Source of the DNA: Herbinix sp.
GTDB taxonomy: Bacteria > Bacillota > Clostridia > Lachnospirales > Lachnospiraceae
Assembly: GCA_029256105.1 (NCBI GenBank)
Contig: JAQSYO010000002.1
Span: 343,233-407,232 of the forward strand
Reading direction: 5' to 3'
Length of the DNA stretch: 64,000 nt
Position 1 is the stretch's first letter; every line of letters starts with the position of its first letter. Below the pieces are notes generated by a model. The model saw only the letters and a program-made list of their open reading frames with translations, made no database searches and was not told where the DNA came from. A program made the position numbers and the translations under genes. Positions 26,007 through 34,855 of the stretch are shown here, one piece after another.

Positions 26007-26024
26007 ATGATTAATATTAATCAT
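26007..26024. promoter_or_regulatory. 18-bp perfect palindrome upstream of the amt operon
   Basis: ATGATTAATATTAATCAT is self-complementary and lies 118 bases before the first gene at 26143. It may be an operator. It does not match the GlnR box (TGTNA-N7-TNACA). Confidence 0.4.
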
Positions 26025-26142
26025 TCATTTACACCAGAAGACGATGGAGACAGGGTAGTAATACCTTGGCCCCATGTTTATAAGTTAAAGTGGATATTGA
26101 TTTTTCTACAACAGGAACACAAAAAGAATAGGAGGTGGCAGT

Positions 26143-26475
26143 ATGAGTAATCAAAACATTGGGAAGGGGAACAACAGAAAAAAGAAGATCATAGTCTATT
26201 TCCTTTATCTGGGCGCATTGAGCATAATATTTTCAGGGATTTTCTTTGGTGCTTATAGTGTAATAAATGACATCAGTTTACCGGTTTTTAAAACATCGGT
26301 TCCAGGAATTGTATTTGGAATGCTGGTAGCATATATGGGGATTCGGTATTACTTCATGGTTTCGGATTTTAAAATTGAGTTTCTTAAGAATGATGCAAAA
26401 TTTTCTTGGAGTAATTTTAAAAAAGAAAAAAAGAAAGTTCGTGTAACAAAAAATAAATTAATAATAGGGAGGTAA
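26143..26475 (+). CDS. Small two-span membrane protein preceding amt
   Basis: 110 aa with a strong TAGGAGGTGG site. A basic N-terminus leads into one hydrophobic span (about residues 16-38) and a second (about 50-70); the C-terminal 40 residues are hydrophilic and strongly basic, hence cytoplasmic. No family was recognised. It ends 5 bases before amt, so it is almost certainly co-transcribed and may assist or regulate the ammonium channel. Confidence 0.75.
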   Translation: MSNQNIGKGNNRKKKIIVYFLYLGALSIIFSGIFFGAYSVINDISLPVFKTSVPGIVFGMLVAYMGIRYYFMVSDFKIEFLKNDAKFSWSNFKKEKKKVRVTKNKLIIGR

Positions 26476-26480
26476 TAATT

Positions 26481-28049
26481 ATGAAAAAATCAGGAAAGTT
26501 TATTGGGCTACTGGCCTTGGTAGCTGCTTTGGCTATTGGTCTTGCATTAGCGTTTTCACCAGCTGGTAATGCTGATCCAACCGGGGCATCGTATGTAGCC
26601 ACAACAGGTTCTGAAACATTAAACGATGTTGCTACAACAGCAAACAAAGCCTATTATGGCGCAAATTACACCTGGATTATGATAACCGGGTTTATGGTAT
26701 TCTTCTTCCAATGTGGATTTGCTATGGTTGAGACAGGGTTCTGTCGTGGTAAAAATGCCGCTCATACGATGACGATGAATTTTATGGTTTTCCTCGTAGG
26801 TGCAATCGGATATTTCATTAGCGGCTTCGCTATTCAGTTTGGTGGTTCCGGTGGAGCAGCAGGTCTTGGTTCCGGAGGTGGTGCACTTGATGCAATGCTT
26901 TCCATTCCTGGACTTGGTGGCATCATGGGTTATAAGGGTTTTATGTTATCAGGGGCTGGAATCTATGACCCAGGTATTTATGCACTTTTCTTCTTCCAAA
27001 TGGTATTTATGGATACAACAGTAACGATTCCGACAGGAGCAATGGCGGAACGAGTAAAGTATTCTGCATATGTTATTATATCACTTTTCATCTCAATGTT
27101 CCTATATCCATTCTTCGGTAACTGGGTATGGGGCGGTGGTTGGCTTGCAACACTTGGAAAGAATTTTGGTTTAGGTCATGGAGTTGTTGATTTTGCAGGT
27201 TCGGCAGTTGTTCACTCAATGGGTGGTATGATGGCGCTATCAGGTGCAATCGTTCTTGGGCCAAGAATTGGTAAGTTTAAGAAAGACGGATCTACGAGAG
27301 CTTTCCCAGGACACAACATTCCGATGGCAATTGTCGGAACTATCATTTTATTCTTCTGCTGGTTCTCTTTCAATGCCGGCTCAACATTAAATGCTTCAGA
27401 TTTCAGACTTTCTGTAGTTGCAACCAATACGATGATAGCCGGTGCGATCGGTGGTTTGGCAGCAATGTTCTACATGTGGATAAAATATGGCAAACCAGAC
27501 CCGTCCATGACGGCAAATGGTGCTTTAGCAGGCCTAGTTGCAGTAACTGCACCTTGCGCATTCGTTAATGCAGCATCAGCATTTGTAATTGGTTTAGTTG
27601 GTGGCTTATTAGTTTGTATAGCAGTTCCGTTTGTTGAGAATAAGTTAAAGCTGGATGATCCGGTAGGTGCAATTTCCGTACACTGTATCAACGGCTTATG
27701 GGGAGTAATTGCATTAGGACTCTTTGCAGATGGTTCTTACGGTGATGGAGTTAACGGTGTTGCAGGCGGAGTTAAGGGCTTATTCTTTGGAGATGCATCC
27801 CAGTTGGTTGCGCAATTAATTGCAGTAGTTGTATTATTTGTATGGGGCTTCGGAGTTTCCTATTTATTCTTCAAGTTACTTGATAAAGTATGGGGTCTAA
27901 GAGTTGCTCCAGAGGTTGAGTTAGATGGACTTGATATTCCAGAAATGGGCGTACTAGCATATCCGGATCAGCAATTATTGAAATGCGAATTAGATTTTGA
28001 CTCAGCAGATAATGCACCAATCAAACAATTAGCAAGATTTAAAAAATAA
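26481..28049 (+). CDS. amt: Ammonium transporter
   Basis: 522 aa. A cleavable-looking signal region (residues 1-35) precedes the Amt/Mep/Rh domain of about 11 membrane spans. Family signatures are FQCGFAMVETGFCRGKN near the N-terminus, DFAGSAVVHSMGGMMAL with the first pore His, and VHCINGLWGVIALG with the second. It conducts ammonium and is normally gated by PII trimers; two PII genes follow. A GGGAGG site lies before the ATG. The spacing and order (membrane protein, amt, glnK-type) indicate one nitrogen-responsive operon. Confidence 0.96.
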   Translation: MKKSGKFIGLLALVAALAIGLALAFSPAGNADPTGASYVATTGSETLNDVATTANKAYYGANYTWIMITGFMVFFFQCGFAMVETGFCRGKNAAHTMTMNFMVFLVGAIGYFISGFAIQFGGSGGAAGLGSGGGALDAMLSIPGLGGIMGYKGFMLSGAGIYDPGIYALFFFQMVFMDTTVTIPTGAMAERVKYSAYVIISLFISMFLYPFFGNWVWGGGWLATLGKNFGLGHGVVDFAGSAVVHSMGGMMALSGAIVLGPRIGKFKKDGSTRAFPGHNIPMAIVGTIILFFCWFSFNAGSTLNASDFRLSVVATNTMIAGAIGGLAAMFYMWIKYGKPDPSMTANGALAGLVAVTAPCAFVNAASAFVIGLVGGLLVCIAVPFVENKLKLDDPVGAISVHCINGLWGVIALGLFADGSYGDGVNGVAGGVKGLFFGDASQLVAQLIAVVVLFVWGFGVSYLFFKLLDKVWGLRVAPEVELDGLDIPEMGVLAYPDQQLLKCELDFDSADNAPIKQLARFKK

Positions 28050-28098
28050 TAGACTTATTTTCAATCAAAGAACCGGAAATCGAAAGGGAGGTTATGAT

Positions 28099-28437
28099 AT
28101 GAAGAAGTTAGAAATTATTATTAAGCCGGAACGTCTGGAGGATTTAAAGAAAATCCTGAATGAATGTCAAGCAAACGGACTTATGATTACCAATATCATG
28201 GGCTATGGTAAACAAAAAGGATATGTTCAGATTTACCGTGGTACAGAAAATCATGTAAATTTATTACCTAAGGTTAAGGTGGAAACGGTAGTTCTTCCGG
28301 AAGTTGCTACCAAAATCGTTGATCGAGTAGTAAAAGAGATTAATACAGGCAATTACGGAGATGGCAAGATATTCATTTATGAGGTTGAAGATGTTGTCAG
28401 AATTAGAACTGGTGAACGTGGCCACGACGCATTATAA
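28099..28437 (+). CDS. PII nitrogen-regulatory protein (GlnK/GlnB type), copy 1
   Basis: 112 aa, a full PII subunit. The T-loop (GYGKQKGYVQIYRGTENHVN) and the C-terminal GDGKIFIYEVEDVVRIRTGE segment, which binds ATP/ADP, are present. The tyrosine uridylylated in proteobacteria (Y51) is Asn51, so control should be by 2-oxoglutarate and ATP/ADP only. Directly downstream of amt, the usual place for the GlnK that plugs the channel. A GGGAGG site precedes the ATG. Confidence 0.95.
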   Translation: MKKLEIIIKPERLEDLKKILNECQANGLMITNIMGYGKQKGYVQIYRGTENHVNLLPKVKVETVVLPEVATKIVDRVVKEINTGNYGDGKIFIYEVEDVVRIRTGERGHDAL

Positions 28438-28473
28438 AAAAAGAAACAGTAACAGTATAAAATATAGGAGTTG

Positions 28474-28530
28474 AAGATACCCTGTAAATTAGGCACTGCG
28501 AGAAGTTGTGGCTACTTTACAGGGTATCTT
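28474..28530 (+). terminator. Long hairpin between the two PII genes
   Basis: AAGATACCCTGTAAA (28474-28488) and TTTACAGGGTATCTT (28516-28530) are exact 15-bp complements around a 27-base loop. The T-tract is poor, so it may be a terminator of the amt operon, an RNA-processing site or a stability element. Confidence 0.6.
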
Positions 28531-28692
28531 TACGATTCTAGGTTCCGGTTGATTTATCCCATAATTAAAAAATCTTATGTATTGTTAAGGATAGCAAAAC
28601 ATATTCACTACGGAAAGGAAAACGATTGATTTTATGCCATAGTATGATATGATTTAGCTTAGATAATACAATAATGGAAGGGGAGAATTGAG

Positions 28693-29031
28693 ATGAAAAA
28701 GCTTGAAATTATTATTCGACCAGAGAGGCTAGAGGATTTAAAGCAAATTCTTGAGGAAAGTAAGGCAAATGGTCTTATGATCACGAATGTAATGGGGTAT
28801 GGTAAACAAAAAGGGTATGTAAATATTTATAGAGGCACGGAATGCCATGTAAATCTGTTACCAAAGGTTAAGGTTGAAACGGTAGTGACGGCTGAGGTTG
28901 CAGAAGTTATAATTGAAAAAGTATTAAAAGAGATTAATACAGGAAATTATGGTGATGGTAAGATATTTATATACGAGGTAGAGGATGTAGTCAGAATCCG
29001 TACGGGTGAACGAGGCCGGGATGCATTATAA
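28693..29031 (+). CDS. PII nitrogen-regulatory protein, copy 2
   Basis: 112 aa, closely related to the copy at 28099 over its whole length. Residue 51 of the T-loop is Cys (TECHVN), again not Tyr. A GGGGAG site precedes the ATG. It lies 255 bases after the first copy, behind a strong hairpin, so it is probably expressed separately. Duplicated PII proteins with different T-loop residues usually have different partners. Confidence 0.94.
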   Translation: MKKLEIIIRPERLEDLKQILEESKANGLMITNVMGYGKQKGYVNIYRGTECHVNLLPKVKVETVVTAEVAEVIIEKVLKEINTGNYGDGKIFIYEVEDVVRIRTGERGRDAL

Positions 29032-29169
29032 AATATAAATATTGGGGAGCCTGTGCCTTACGATTGGTATAAATAATAAAATCATTTTTTAATTCCGTAG
29101 AAAATCATTAACCATTCAGCGATCTTTCTAATAAGATAATAATGTATTAAAACTGAATAGAAGATTGAA

Positions 29170-29637
29170 ATGGGAGTTGATTTTGATAATATCAGGTTAA
29201 ATATTAAAAAAGAATCATATGATCTGATTGGAACAGGTTCAGGAAGGCGAGTTTTTGATTTAAATAATGGATATGTAGTTAAGATGGCTAAGAATAGAAA
29301 AGGCATAGCACAAAACAAGGTGGAGTATCAGATTTCCTCAACGGCTCATACAAAAATTTTTGCAAAAGTACTTGCGGTATCCGATGATTTTATTTATCTA
29401 ATCATGGAAAAAGCTGAAAAAATAAATTACATCTCGGACGTTTGGAAGTATTATCATGTAAGAAATAACCGTGAACTTTTTCGATTAAATGAGTTTAGAA
29501 ATCTTACATCAAAATATGGGTTGTTGCTTCCTGACTTATGTAGACCTTATAGTTGGGGACTAATTGGAGGAAGACCTACGATTATCGATTTCGGTTTTAC
29601 GAAAGAAGTTAGAAGAAGATATTATTCGCTTTTCTGA
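29170..29637 (+). CDS. Miniature protein-kinase-like protein
   Basis: 155 aa, much shorter than a normal kinase domain. A glycine loop (GTGSGRRVF, residues 21-29), the beta3-type Lys38 (VVKMA), a hinge-like LIMEKAE and a DFG motif (D140-F-G) are visible. The catalytic-loop equivalent reads D122-L-C-R-P-Y: the Asp is kept but the metal-binding Asn is Tyr. Either a compact atypical kinase or a pseudokinase. A single gene between the PII genes and a long inverted repeat; ribosome site weak (no clear GGAGG before 29170). Partner unknown. Confidence 0.65.
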   Translation: MGVDFDNIRLNIKKESYDLIGTGSGRRVFDLNNGYVVKMAKNRKGIAQNKVEYQISSTAHTKIFAKVLAVSDDFIYLIMEKAEKINYISDVWKYYHVRNNRELFRLNEFRNLTSKYGLLLPDLCRPYSWGLIGGRPTIIDFGFTKEVRRRYYSLF

Positions 29638-29666
29638 AGGAGTTATGTAAATAGTTAATTAAAAAT

Positions 29667-29721
29667 GAACTGTACTTTGCAATAGACTTATGAATGTAAG
29701 GTCTAATGTAAAGTGCAGTTC
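29667..29721. terminator. Long imperfect inverted repeat between convergent genes
   Basis: A 23-base arm starting GAACTGTACTTT (29667) pairs with the arm ending AAAGTGCAGTTC (29721) with four wobbles or mismatches. It separates the kinase-like gene from the convergent flavoprotein gene and likely stops transcription both ways, although T-runs are short. Confidence 0.6.
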
Positions 29722-29778
29722 AAGTTGATTTACTCCATTTTTTATATAATATAATAAGGTTTGAATTTATTCCGACTT

Positions 29779-31179
29779 TTATTTATTCATTTTCTTTAAG
29801 ATACTTCTTGCAACACTGATTCCATTTGCAGAAGCCTGTTGTAAGCCTCTTGTTACCGCTGCTCCATCACCGATTGCTCTAAGACCTTCTACACTAGTCT
29901 CAAAATCAGTATTAACAACGACTTTATTAGAGTAGAATTTAACTTCAACGCCGTATAGTAAGGTTTCGTCACTTGCAATACCTGGAGTTACTTTATCAAG
30001 AGCAAGAAGCATTTCTTTAATATCCACCATAATACGGTGAGGGAATACTAAGGATAAGTCACCGGGGATTGCATCCTTTAAGGTAGGGACTAAATTGTTT
30101 CTGCAAAGTCTTTCCTCAGTTGTTCTTCTGCCACGTTGGAAATCACCAAAGGTCTGAACTAAAATTCTACCACCACAAAGCATATTACTTAACTGTGCGA
30201 TATGCTTACCATACTCAATCGGTGTATTGAAGGGTTTCGTAAAGTTTTTGGAAACAAGGATAGCAAAGTTAGTATTATTCGTTTTAAAGTCTTTCGATTT
30301 ATATGCGTGTCCGTTTACAACTGCCAGGTTGTTTTCATAGTATTCAGTTGCTACTTCACCGGAAGGATTTGTACAGAAAGTACGTACCTTATCATCAAAG
30401 GTTGGTGTATAGTAAACTAATTTTGCTTCATAGAGATTTTTATTTAAAAATTCCATTACTTCGTCACGAACCTCAACACGTACGCCGATATCTACGGTTC
30501 CGACTTTTGTCTCAATCCCATGCTCTTTACAAATCTGGCTGAACCAATCAGAACCTTCGCGGCCGCAGGCAGACACAATTTCATTCGCATAGAAGGTATC
30601 TCCCTTCATAGTAATGATTCCTTTTACCTTCTTGTCTTCGATAATGATGTCCTTAACCATGGTGTTAAAGAGCATTTCAATACCGGAAGCAAGTAGATGC
30701 TCCTGCAGACGGGTATAGATTTTATAACCCTCTTCTGTTCCTAAATGACGAATTGGACATTCAATTAATTTCAAATTAGCATTAATAGCCCGTCTTCTAA
30801 TCTCACGAATCTCAGCTTCTTTATCTACACCATAGATATTCGTATCAGCACCGAACTTTAAGTAGATATCATCGGATTCCTTAATTAATTCTACTGCCTT
30901 GTCATATCCTAAGATATCGGTAAGGTTACCACCAACATCGGGAGATAAGGAAAGCTTACCATCGGAAAAAGCTCCAGCGCCTGCAAAACCAGTAGTAATG
31001 GAACAGGGTTGACAACCGATACATTGTTTCGTGGTTCTCTTCGGACACATTCTCTTCTCGATTTGTCTACCCTTTTCCACCATTAATATTTTAAGATCTT
31101 TATTCTCTTTTATTAATTCATATGCACAAAAAATACCGGACGGACCGGCCCCTACTATAATAACGTCGTAATTTTGCAT
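29779..31179 (-). CDS. Uncharacterised FAD-dependent oxidoreductase (COG2509 type)
   Basis: 466 aa. An N-terminal FAD-binding Rossmann motif (VIIVGAGPSGIFCAYEL) is followed by a Cys-containing segment (MCPKRTTKQCIGCQPC) and TGFAGAGAFSDGKL, characteristic of the COG2509 family. The C-terminal AIGDGAAVTRGLQQASANG segment closes the FAD site. The cysteines could bind a metal or form disulfides. Physiological substrate unknown. The ATG at 31179 follows AAAAGGAGTG; a GTG at 31188 sits inside that region and is not used. Confidence 0.9.
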   Translation of the reverse strand: MQNYDVIIVGAGPSGIFCAYELIKENKDLKILMVEKGRQIEKRMCPKRTTKQCIGCQPCSITTGFAGAGAFSDGKLSLSPDVGGNLTDILGYDKAVELIKESDDIYLKFGADTNIYGVDKEAEIREIRRRAINANLKLIECPIRHLGTEEGYKIYTRLQEHLLASGIEMLFNTMVKDIIIEDKKVKGIITMKGDTFYANEIVSACGREGSDWFSQICKEHGIETKVGTVDIGVRVEVRDEVMEFLNKNLYEAKLVYYTPTFDDKVRTFCTNPSGEVATEYYENNLAVVNGHAYKSKDFKTNNTNFAILVSKNFTKPFNTPIEYGKHIAQLSNMLCGGRILVQTFGDFQRGRRTTEERLCRNNLVPTLKDAIPGDLSLVFPHRIMVDIKEMLLALDKVTPGIASDETLLYGVEVKFYSNKVVVNTDFETSVEGLRAIGDGAAVTRGLQQASANGISVARSILKKMNK

Positions 31180-31314
31180 GTACAACACTCCTTTTGTAAT
31201 AATGTAACTGGTTAAAAATTACCTCGCTAATTCTACCATAAAACATGGAGATATGCAAGACAATATACGTAGTATAAATGATTAAATATCTATTAAAATG
31301 TATAAATATGCTTA

Positions 31315-32103
31315 TTATATAATCCCGAAATGTTTTAAAGCAAGAGCAACACCATCTTGGTCAACGTCTTCCGTGATAAAAGAGACAATACCTAGGATGT
31401 CCTTTGAGGAGTTACCCATGGCAATGCTATGCTTTGTATATTCTAGCATTGGTAGATCGTTCGCACCATCCCCAAGAGCATAAGTGTTATCATGAGAAAT
31501 GTTTAAATAAGATTGAAGAAACTCAATGCCGGTTGCTTTCGAATGACCCTTTGGAATTACTTCATACAAACCATCACCACGGTTAATAAAATCGAAAATA
31601 TCTTTGTATTTCTCACAGATATAAGAAGAGGCTTCCGGTAAGGTAGACCAGATACAGAACTTATCAAAAGAAATATTAGGATCATCCCAGCTCTGTACAT
31701 TGAATTTATGTATATTTAACTGACGGTCATGAAGCTTTTTAATTCGAGTGCTTAAGGGCAGATTGTCGTAGTAAATAGCAGTTGAGCCCTCCAATATGGC
31801 ATCAATCTGGTAGGTACGTATATCATTTATCAACATAGGTATTCTATCTTTTGGAATTGTTGATTGTAAAAGTACCTTACCTTGATAGGAAATATAGGTC
31901 CCACAACCACATACATAGCCATCGAAACCCACATCCGTAATCTCATCTTCAATTTCTGCAATTGTTCTACCGGTATTTATAAAGGCGAGATGACCATTTG
32001 CCTGTGCTTTCTTAATTGCCGCCTTTGTGCTATCTGAAATATGATAATTCCTGTGACTTAGAATAGTTCCGTCAATATCAAAGAATATAATTTTAGTATT
32101 CAT
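31315..32103 (-). CDS. Cof-type HAD-superfamily phosphatase
   Basis: 262 aa. Motif I is FFDIDGTIL, with nucleophile and acid Asp residues; motif II Thr lies in AFINTGRT; motif III/IV are in KGHSKATGI and YALGDGANDLPML. The large C2B cap inserted between motifs II and III assigns it to the Cof/YidA-like group that dephosphorylates sugar phosphates or cofactors. A GGAGTGA site precedes the ATG. Monocistronic by position. Confidence 0.93.
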   Translation of the reverse strand: MNTKIIFFDIDGTILSHRNYHISDSTKAAIKKAQANGHLAFINTGRTIAEIEDEITDVGFDGYVCGCGTYISYQGKVLLQSTIPKDRIPMLINDIRTYQIDAILEGSTAIYYDNLPLSTRIKKLHDRQLNIHKFNVQSWDDPNISFDKFCIWSTLPEASSYICEKYKDIFDFINRGDGLYEVIPKGHSKATGIEFLQSYLNISHDNTYALGDGANDLPMLEYTKHSIAMGNSSKDILGIVSFITEDVDQDGVALALKHFGII

Positions 32104-32239
32104 TCCTTCACTCCTAATGTTTTGTCAACATATTCTAACATAAATAGACACAAAGGGAAAGTCCAAACCTACGAAGCATAATTTAATGATAAATAATACC
32201 TATTTATGCTAAAATATCTTAAGATTTTATAAACTTTTC

Positions 32240-32268
32240 TTGTTTATTATATTGATAAAACATATAAT
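32240..32268 (+). promoter_or_regulatory. Sigma-A promoter of the secreted-protein pair
   Basis: TTGTTT (32240-32245), a 17-bp spacer and TATAAT (32263-32268), about 180 bases upstream of the chosen start at 32451. Confidence 0.7.
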
Positions 32269-32307
32269 GGTCGATATAAATTATGGTGAAATTTAGAAAA
32301 GGAGGAA

Positions 32308-32463
32308 ATGAAAAATTACTCGTTAAGGATAAGAAACGAGTTAGTAACTGGGAGCTCCCTCTTTGAGCATTCCGTTACTACAAATTTAAAAGTGATATGT
32401 ATGATTACATGGATGTATATTCATATCCAAAACAGAAAGAGAGGATCAGAATGGATAGAATAG
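32308..32463 (+). CDS. Possible 51-aa leader ORF overlapping the next gene
   Basis: A 51-codon frame begins at 32308, 2-3 bases after AAAGGAGG (tight spacing), and its TAG (32461-32463) lies 10 bases inside the following gene. The DNA also folds as small hairpins (ACTCGTT/AACGAGT and AGTAAC/GTTACT). It resembles no protein. It may be a leader peptide giving translational coupling, or the frame may be chance over a structured 5' UTR. Confidence 0.3.
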   Translation: MKNYSLRIRNELVTGSSLFEHSVTTNLKVICMITWMYIHIQNRKRGSEWIE

Positions 32464-34820
32464 TGCAAACAATAGAAGATAACAAAGCGAAGAAAATTCT
32501 TAGATGGTGTATTGCCTCAATATTAGTTTTAATAATTACGTCAATTATCTTGACCCCTAAGTTAACAAATGCAGCCGAAAACAGTATATCTATAAAAGAA
32601 ATAAATTACAAAAATAGTACAATTACATTACTAGTAAATGCAGGAGATACAGAGGTGTATTTTTCTGACTCCGCGAAAAAAAAGTGGGAAGTGATACCTG
32701 GTAAAATCAAAAGTGATAGAACAATAACAATGGACATTTCCTGGATTTCAACAACAAGTAATTATGTTTTGAATCTTAAGGGAAACTTATCCACAGATAT
32801 CATTTCGGTTATACTTCCAAAACAAATAACGAATTTTAAAGCAAGCTATAATAAGGTAAAGGGTACCGTAACCTTTAGTGATATAGGAGATCGAACGATA
32901 GAATGGCGGAAGAAAGATAGTACAACTTGGAGTATCGTTGATACCAATACGCTTACCACAGAGCTTAGCTATTTATATACGAATGGAGCTAGTATTTATT
33001 TTCGCTTGGCACCGGTTAACGGCGTTAGTGGTTCAGATACTGGTGCTCGGGCGAGTAAGGAAGTAATGATTAGTATTCCTAAGAAATTAAGCGCTCCTTC
33101 AATATCAATCAATGGCTCTGCTTTCAGCATTCCGGTAAAAAAAGGAATGTCGTATCGTCAGGTCAATAGCAATGGATCTACCTCAGACTGGATTATTATA
33201 AATAGTACAACTAATTTGTTATTGAAGGACATTGCAGCAAGTTCATTGTATACGAGTGATACTGCCACGAGGCAGAAAGTAACCTTGCAATTTCGAACTA
33301 ATGCAACCACTTCATCGCAAGTATCGAATATAACTACAGTCACAATACCGATTCAAGAAGGAAAGCCGAATGTGGATACCTATGGTATTTCCTTAGCATA
33401 TACAAGTTCCTCAACATTATCTCTTCAAGTAAAGGCTGCGAGCAGTACAGTACCCTTTGAGTATACCATTATTAAAGAAGAGAGTGAATTGAATTATCAG
33501 ACTGCAAAATGGACAACCATTTCTTCCAGTGCCTTACTCAGCATTAACAGTACGGTCGCGCCGAATGGTAGTCACATCTACGTTAGAAAGAAATCAATTG
33601 AGGCCACAGATACGGTTGAATTTGCACTTGCCTCTGTAGAAACCGATATCGCAGGAAGCAATGGAGTGAACTATCCGAATGCTCCAATCGTTAATGCTGT
33701 GAAAACCTTAATTACAACAGCTGGCGTATGTAGGACGGGTAACAGTGCAGGTATTTTAAGTTTCGCATTATATAGCCCAACTTCTACAACGGTAGCTTCC
33801 ATTAATTTTGTTGATGCATATGGGATTGTGAAAGGGAATGTAACCTGTAACAGTTCAGTTGCTGTAAATTCAGCCAGTACCGGAGCAAGTGATAAGTACA
33901 TAATTACTACAAATATAACCTCAACCTCTAATCTTGATACGATTACAGAAGAACTATTATATGCTAATATTACGCTGGCAAATTCTGATACAATTAATAG
34001 TTCAGCTACAAAAGGGATTATATTATATTTGTACCCAAATACAGTAGTTAACAATCCAAATGAGAGCGATTATTCTGCTAACTTTAAACGTGTTTATTTA
34101 TCAAAGGAAGATGAGGACGCCTCCAATTTTAAATTCCAATTGGATTTTGGAACTCAAAAGGTGATTGATACCTCAGCGATTAATAGGTATACTACGACTG
34201 ACATGGCAATTAGCTCAATCAAACTCAGTAAATATACATTGCTTCAAGGTACAGATTACACGATTGAATATGGAACCTATAAGGATAGTTCGAATAAAAC
34301 AATCGCAACCGCTACAGTAACTGTAAATTTATCAAATTTTGAGAATTCATCTGCAATCACTGATATGGATCTAGCTTTACCACTAATTGTGAACTTAAAT
34401 AATAATGAAATTCTTGATAATGATATTTATGTTACGCTAAAAAGTACCGCAAAACTTGATAATGCACCAATTGCATGGTCTATAACAGAGGGAAGCTTAA
34501 AAGAAACAAAAAGTACTACAAAAACGAATACGGATGGAAGTACTACTGTTATTACAGAAGAGGTTATTACTTATACGATAACCTTATCCCTATTTGATTC
34601 TGCGTATGGAGTTAGTGTATCCGATGTTACCTGGGGAGGCACGTCTATCTTTGGTTCGGCAACCGTTGCAGCGGGTAAAGCAACAATTTCTCTATCCAAT
34701 GCCAAAATAAATAAGCTGACTACAAATTCCACAGATACGCAAAATATTATAATTAAGCTCAGCAATGGCTTTTCAATTAATACGGGCTGTAAACTAACAA
34801 TAATGAATGCAACCCAGTAG
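32451..34820 (+). CDS. Large exported protein of unknown function
   Basis: 789 aa from the ATG at 32451, with GAGAGGA 5 bases upstream; an earlier ATG at 32397 has no ribosome site. A membrane/signal segment (about residues 20-40, ending near TNAAEN) is followed by a wholly beta-type, Ser/Thr/Asn-rich extracellular region. Residues about 45-370 are homologous to the next gene (shared TMDISWIS, W-R-K and SRxSKEV-like segments). The C-terminal ~400 residues are extra and hold Ig-like/X2-like stretches (LLQGTDYTIEYG). No enzyme motif or cell-wall anchor was seen. Likely surface or secreted; function unknown. Confidence 0.75.
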   Translation: MDRIVQTIEDNKAKKILRWCIASILVLIITSIILTPKLTNAAENSISIKEINYKNSTITLLVNAGDTEVYFSDSAKKKWEVIPGKIKSDRTITMDISWISTTSNYVLNLKGNLSTDIISVILPKQITNFKASYNKVKGTVTFSDIGDRTIEWRKKDSTTWSIVDTNTLTTELSYLYTNGASIYFRLAPVNGVSGSDTGARASKEVMISIPKKLSAPSISINGSAFSIPVKKGMSYRQVNSNGSTSDWIIINSTTNLLLKDIAASSLYTSDTATRQKVTLQFRTNATTSSQVSNITTVTIPIQEGKPNVDTYGISLAYTSSSTLSLQVKAASSTVPFEYTIIKEESELNYQTAKWTTISSSALLSINSTVAPNGSHIYVRKKSIEATDTVEFALASVETDIAGSNGVNYPNAPIVNAVKTLITTAGVCRTGNSAGILSFALYSPTSTTVASINFVDAYGIVKGNVTCNSSVAVNSASTGASDKYIITTNITSTSNLDTITEELLYANITLANSDTINSSATKGIILYLYPNTVVNNPNESDYSANFKRVYLSKEDEDASNFKFQLDFGTQKVIDTSAINRYTTTDMAISSIKLSKYTLLQGTDYTIEYGTYKDSSNKTIATATVTVNLSNFENSSAITDMDLALPLIVNLNNNEILDNDIYVTLKSTAKLDNAPIAWSITEGSLKETKSTTKTNTDGSTTVITEEVITYTITLSLFDSAYGVSVSDVTWGGTSIFGSATVAAGKATISLSNAKINKLTTNSTDTQNIIIKLSNGFSINTGCKLTIMNATQ

Positions 34821-34855
34821 CAATTGTGACTGTATTATCAATAAGGGAGGTACCT

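Noticed and set aside
25956..26150. 64-codon ORF overlapping the last repeat
   Set aside because: No ribosome site, covers a tandem repeat and a palindrome, and overlaps the well-supported start at 26143.
29170..32103. Defence island
   Set aside because: A kinase-like protein beside other genes suggested it, but the neighbours are a housekeeping-type flavoprotein and a HAD phosphatase, with no nuclease, toxin or integrase.
32308..32395. Cyclic di-GMP or other known riboswitch
   Set aside because: Small hairpins are present, but none of the conserved core sequences of riboswitch classes I know could be found.
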